From the NCBI GenBank assembly GCA_012839145.1, contig DUNY01000059.1, positions 1-6,399 on the forward strand: a DNA stretch of 6,399 nt, written 5' to 3'. The notes beneath the pieces are model-generated. The model did no database searches. It was not told where the DNA came from and worked only from the letters and a program-made list of their open reading frames with translations. Below, piece after piece: positions 5,629 through 6,399 of this stretch (position 1 is the first letter of the stretch; each line of letters starts with the position of its first letter). The stretch comes from Thermoanaerobacterales bacterium. GTDB lineage: Bacteria > Bacillota > Thermosediminibacteria > Thermosediminibacterales > Tepidanaerobacteraceae. Both the position numbers and the translations under genes were made by a program.

Positions 5629-6399
5629 TTATGCTGTCACTTCTTTCTTTTTGCCTTTTTTTCGGTCAGATGTTACTATAATCGGTTCCTCACGATTCAT
5701 TACTACTTCTTTGGTTACCACACATTTAGCAATATCAGTTCTGTGCGGAAGTTCATACATGATATCCAGCATGATATCTTCCATTATGGACCTTAAACCT
5801 CGAGCTCCGGTCTTCCTTCGGATTGCTTCTTGAGCTACCACAACCAGAGCATCATCGGTAAATTCCAGTTGGGAGTTATCCATCTCAAATAGTTTCTGAT
5901 ATTGTTTTACTAATGCATTTCTCGGTTCTTTCAATATTCTTATCAAGGATTTTTCATCCAAAGCTGATAGTGTCACAATGACCGGAAGCCTGCCTACGAA
6001 TTCCGGTATCATGCCATATTTCAGCAAATCTTCGGGCATCATGTTTTTTAAAATCTCCCCTATGTTCTTCTGCTCTTGACTATGGATTTCAGCTTCGAAT
6101 CCTATTGATTTTTTTCCAATTCTGCTTTGAATGATTTTAGCTATGCCTTCAAAAGCTCCACCACATATGAAAAGAATATTAGTGGTGTCAATTTGAATGA
6201 ACTCTTGATGGGGATGCTTACGTCCACCTTGTGGAGGAACGCTGGCTACAGTCCCCTCCAATATCTTGAGCAAAGCCTGCTGTACGCCTTCGCCTGATAC
6301 ATCTCTGGTAATTGAAGGGTTGTCTGATTTTCGTGCTATTTTATCTATTTCATCAATATATACTATTCCTCGCTCAGCCTTCTCAACATCATAGTCAGC
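5629..6399 (-). CDS. clpX: ATP-dependent Clp protease ATP-binding subunit ClpX, C-terminal 256 codons (5' end outside window)
   Basis: The frame is open to the right edge. About 160 N-terminal residues, with the zinc-binding domain, Walker A and GYVG pore loop, lie outside. ClpX is a cytoplasmic hexameric AAA+ unfoldase that recognises tagged substrates and feeds them to ClpP. Numbering from the window edge, the fragment has Walker [10 protein letters not shown] (12-20), the RKH substrate loop (60-62), the ClpP-docking IGF loop (99-101), the arginine finger in PEFVGRLP (R137) and sensor-2 GAR (198-200). IGF is diagnostic for ClpX against the related HslU, so partnership with ClpP is expected. 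The C-terminus ends in a lysine-rich tail ([10 protein letters not shown]) and is followed at once by a strong terminator. ClpX-lonB-lonA order is common in Firmicutes. All motifs in view are intact, and I see nothing abnormal. Confidence 0.97.
   Translation of the reverse strand, partial: ADYDVEKAERGIVYIDEIDKIARKSDNPSITRDVSGEGVQQALLKILEGTVASVPPQGGRKHPHQEFIQIDTTNILFICGGAFEGIAKIIQSRIGKKSIGFEAEIHSQEQKNIGEILKNMMPEDLLKYGMIPEFVGRLPVIVTLSALDEKSLIRILKEPRNALVKQYQKLFEMDNSQLEFTDDALVVVAQEAIRRKTGARGLRSIMEDIMLDIMYELPHRTDIAKCVVTKEVVMNREEPIIVTSDRKKGKKKEVTA

Overview
The window carries a housekeeping protein quality-control locus from a low-G+C, Gram-positive, probably endospore-forming bacterium of the Clostridia/Bacilli type. 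The evidence is the gene order clpX-lonB-lonA, the strong purine-rich Shine-Dalgarno sites, the AT-rich spacers, and above all a membrane-anchored LonB of the spore-former type. The genus cannot be fixed from the sequence alone. All genes read on the minus strand, so transcription runs from the right edge to the left.

Right to left: (i) 6399-5629, the C-terminal 256 codons of clpX, the ATP-driven unfoldase of ClpXP, closed by a strong stem-loop terminator at 5579-5613; (ii) a 235-bp AT-rich spacer; (iii) 5393-3744, complete lonB, a protease with an N-terminal membrane anchor, an AAA+ domain and a Ser-Lys proteolytic domain; (iv) a 97-bp spacer with no terminator; (v) 3646-1259, complete lonA, the soluble ATP-dependent Lon protease; (vi) a 418-bp spacer with a 12-bp stem-loop just after the lonA stop, degenerate palindromic repeat material, and a U-tract terminator; (vii) 834 to the left edge, the first 278 codons of a membrane-anchored TPR-like protein. 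This last frame runs off the window without a stop and probably starts at TTG.

ClpX, LonA and LonB are all ATP-dependent protein degradation or unfolding machines. lonB and lonA are close enough to share a transcript, while clpX is separated from them by a terminator. The arrangement matches the tig/clp/lon cluster of Bacillus and many Clostridia, except that ysxC/engB, which follows lonA in Bacillus subtilis, is absent. The TPR-like gene follows instead, behind its own putative terminator and promoter.

No tRNA, rRNA, CRISPR array, insertion sequence or phage gene is visible. The conserved catalytic motifs of the three ATPases are intact wherever they lie inside the window. I found no strong evidence for a new biological system. 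The less ordinary parts are the unassigned TPR-like gene, the repeat-bearing spacer after lonA, and small leader-like structures in the spacers.
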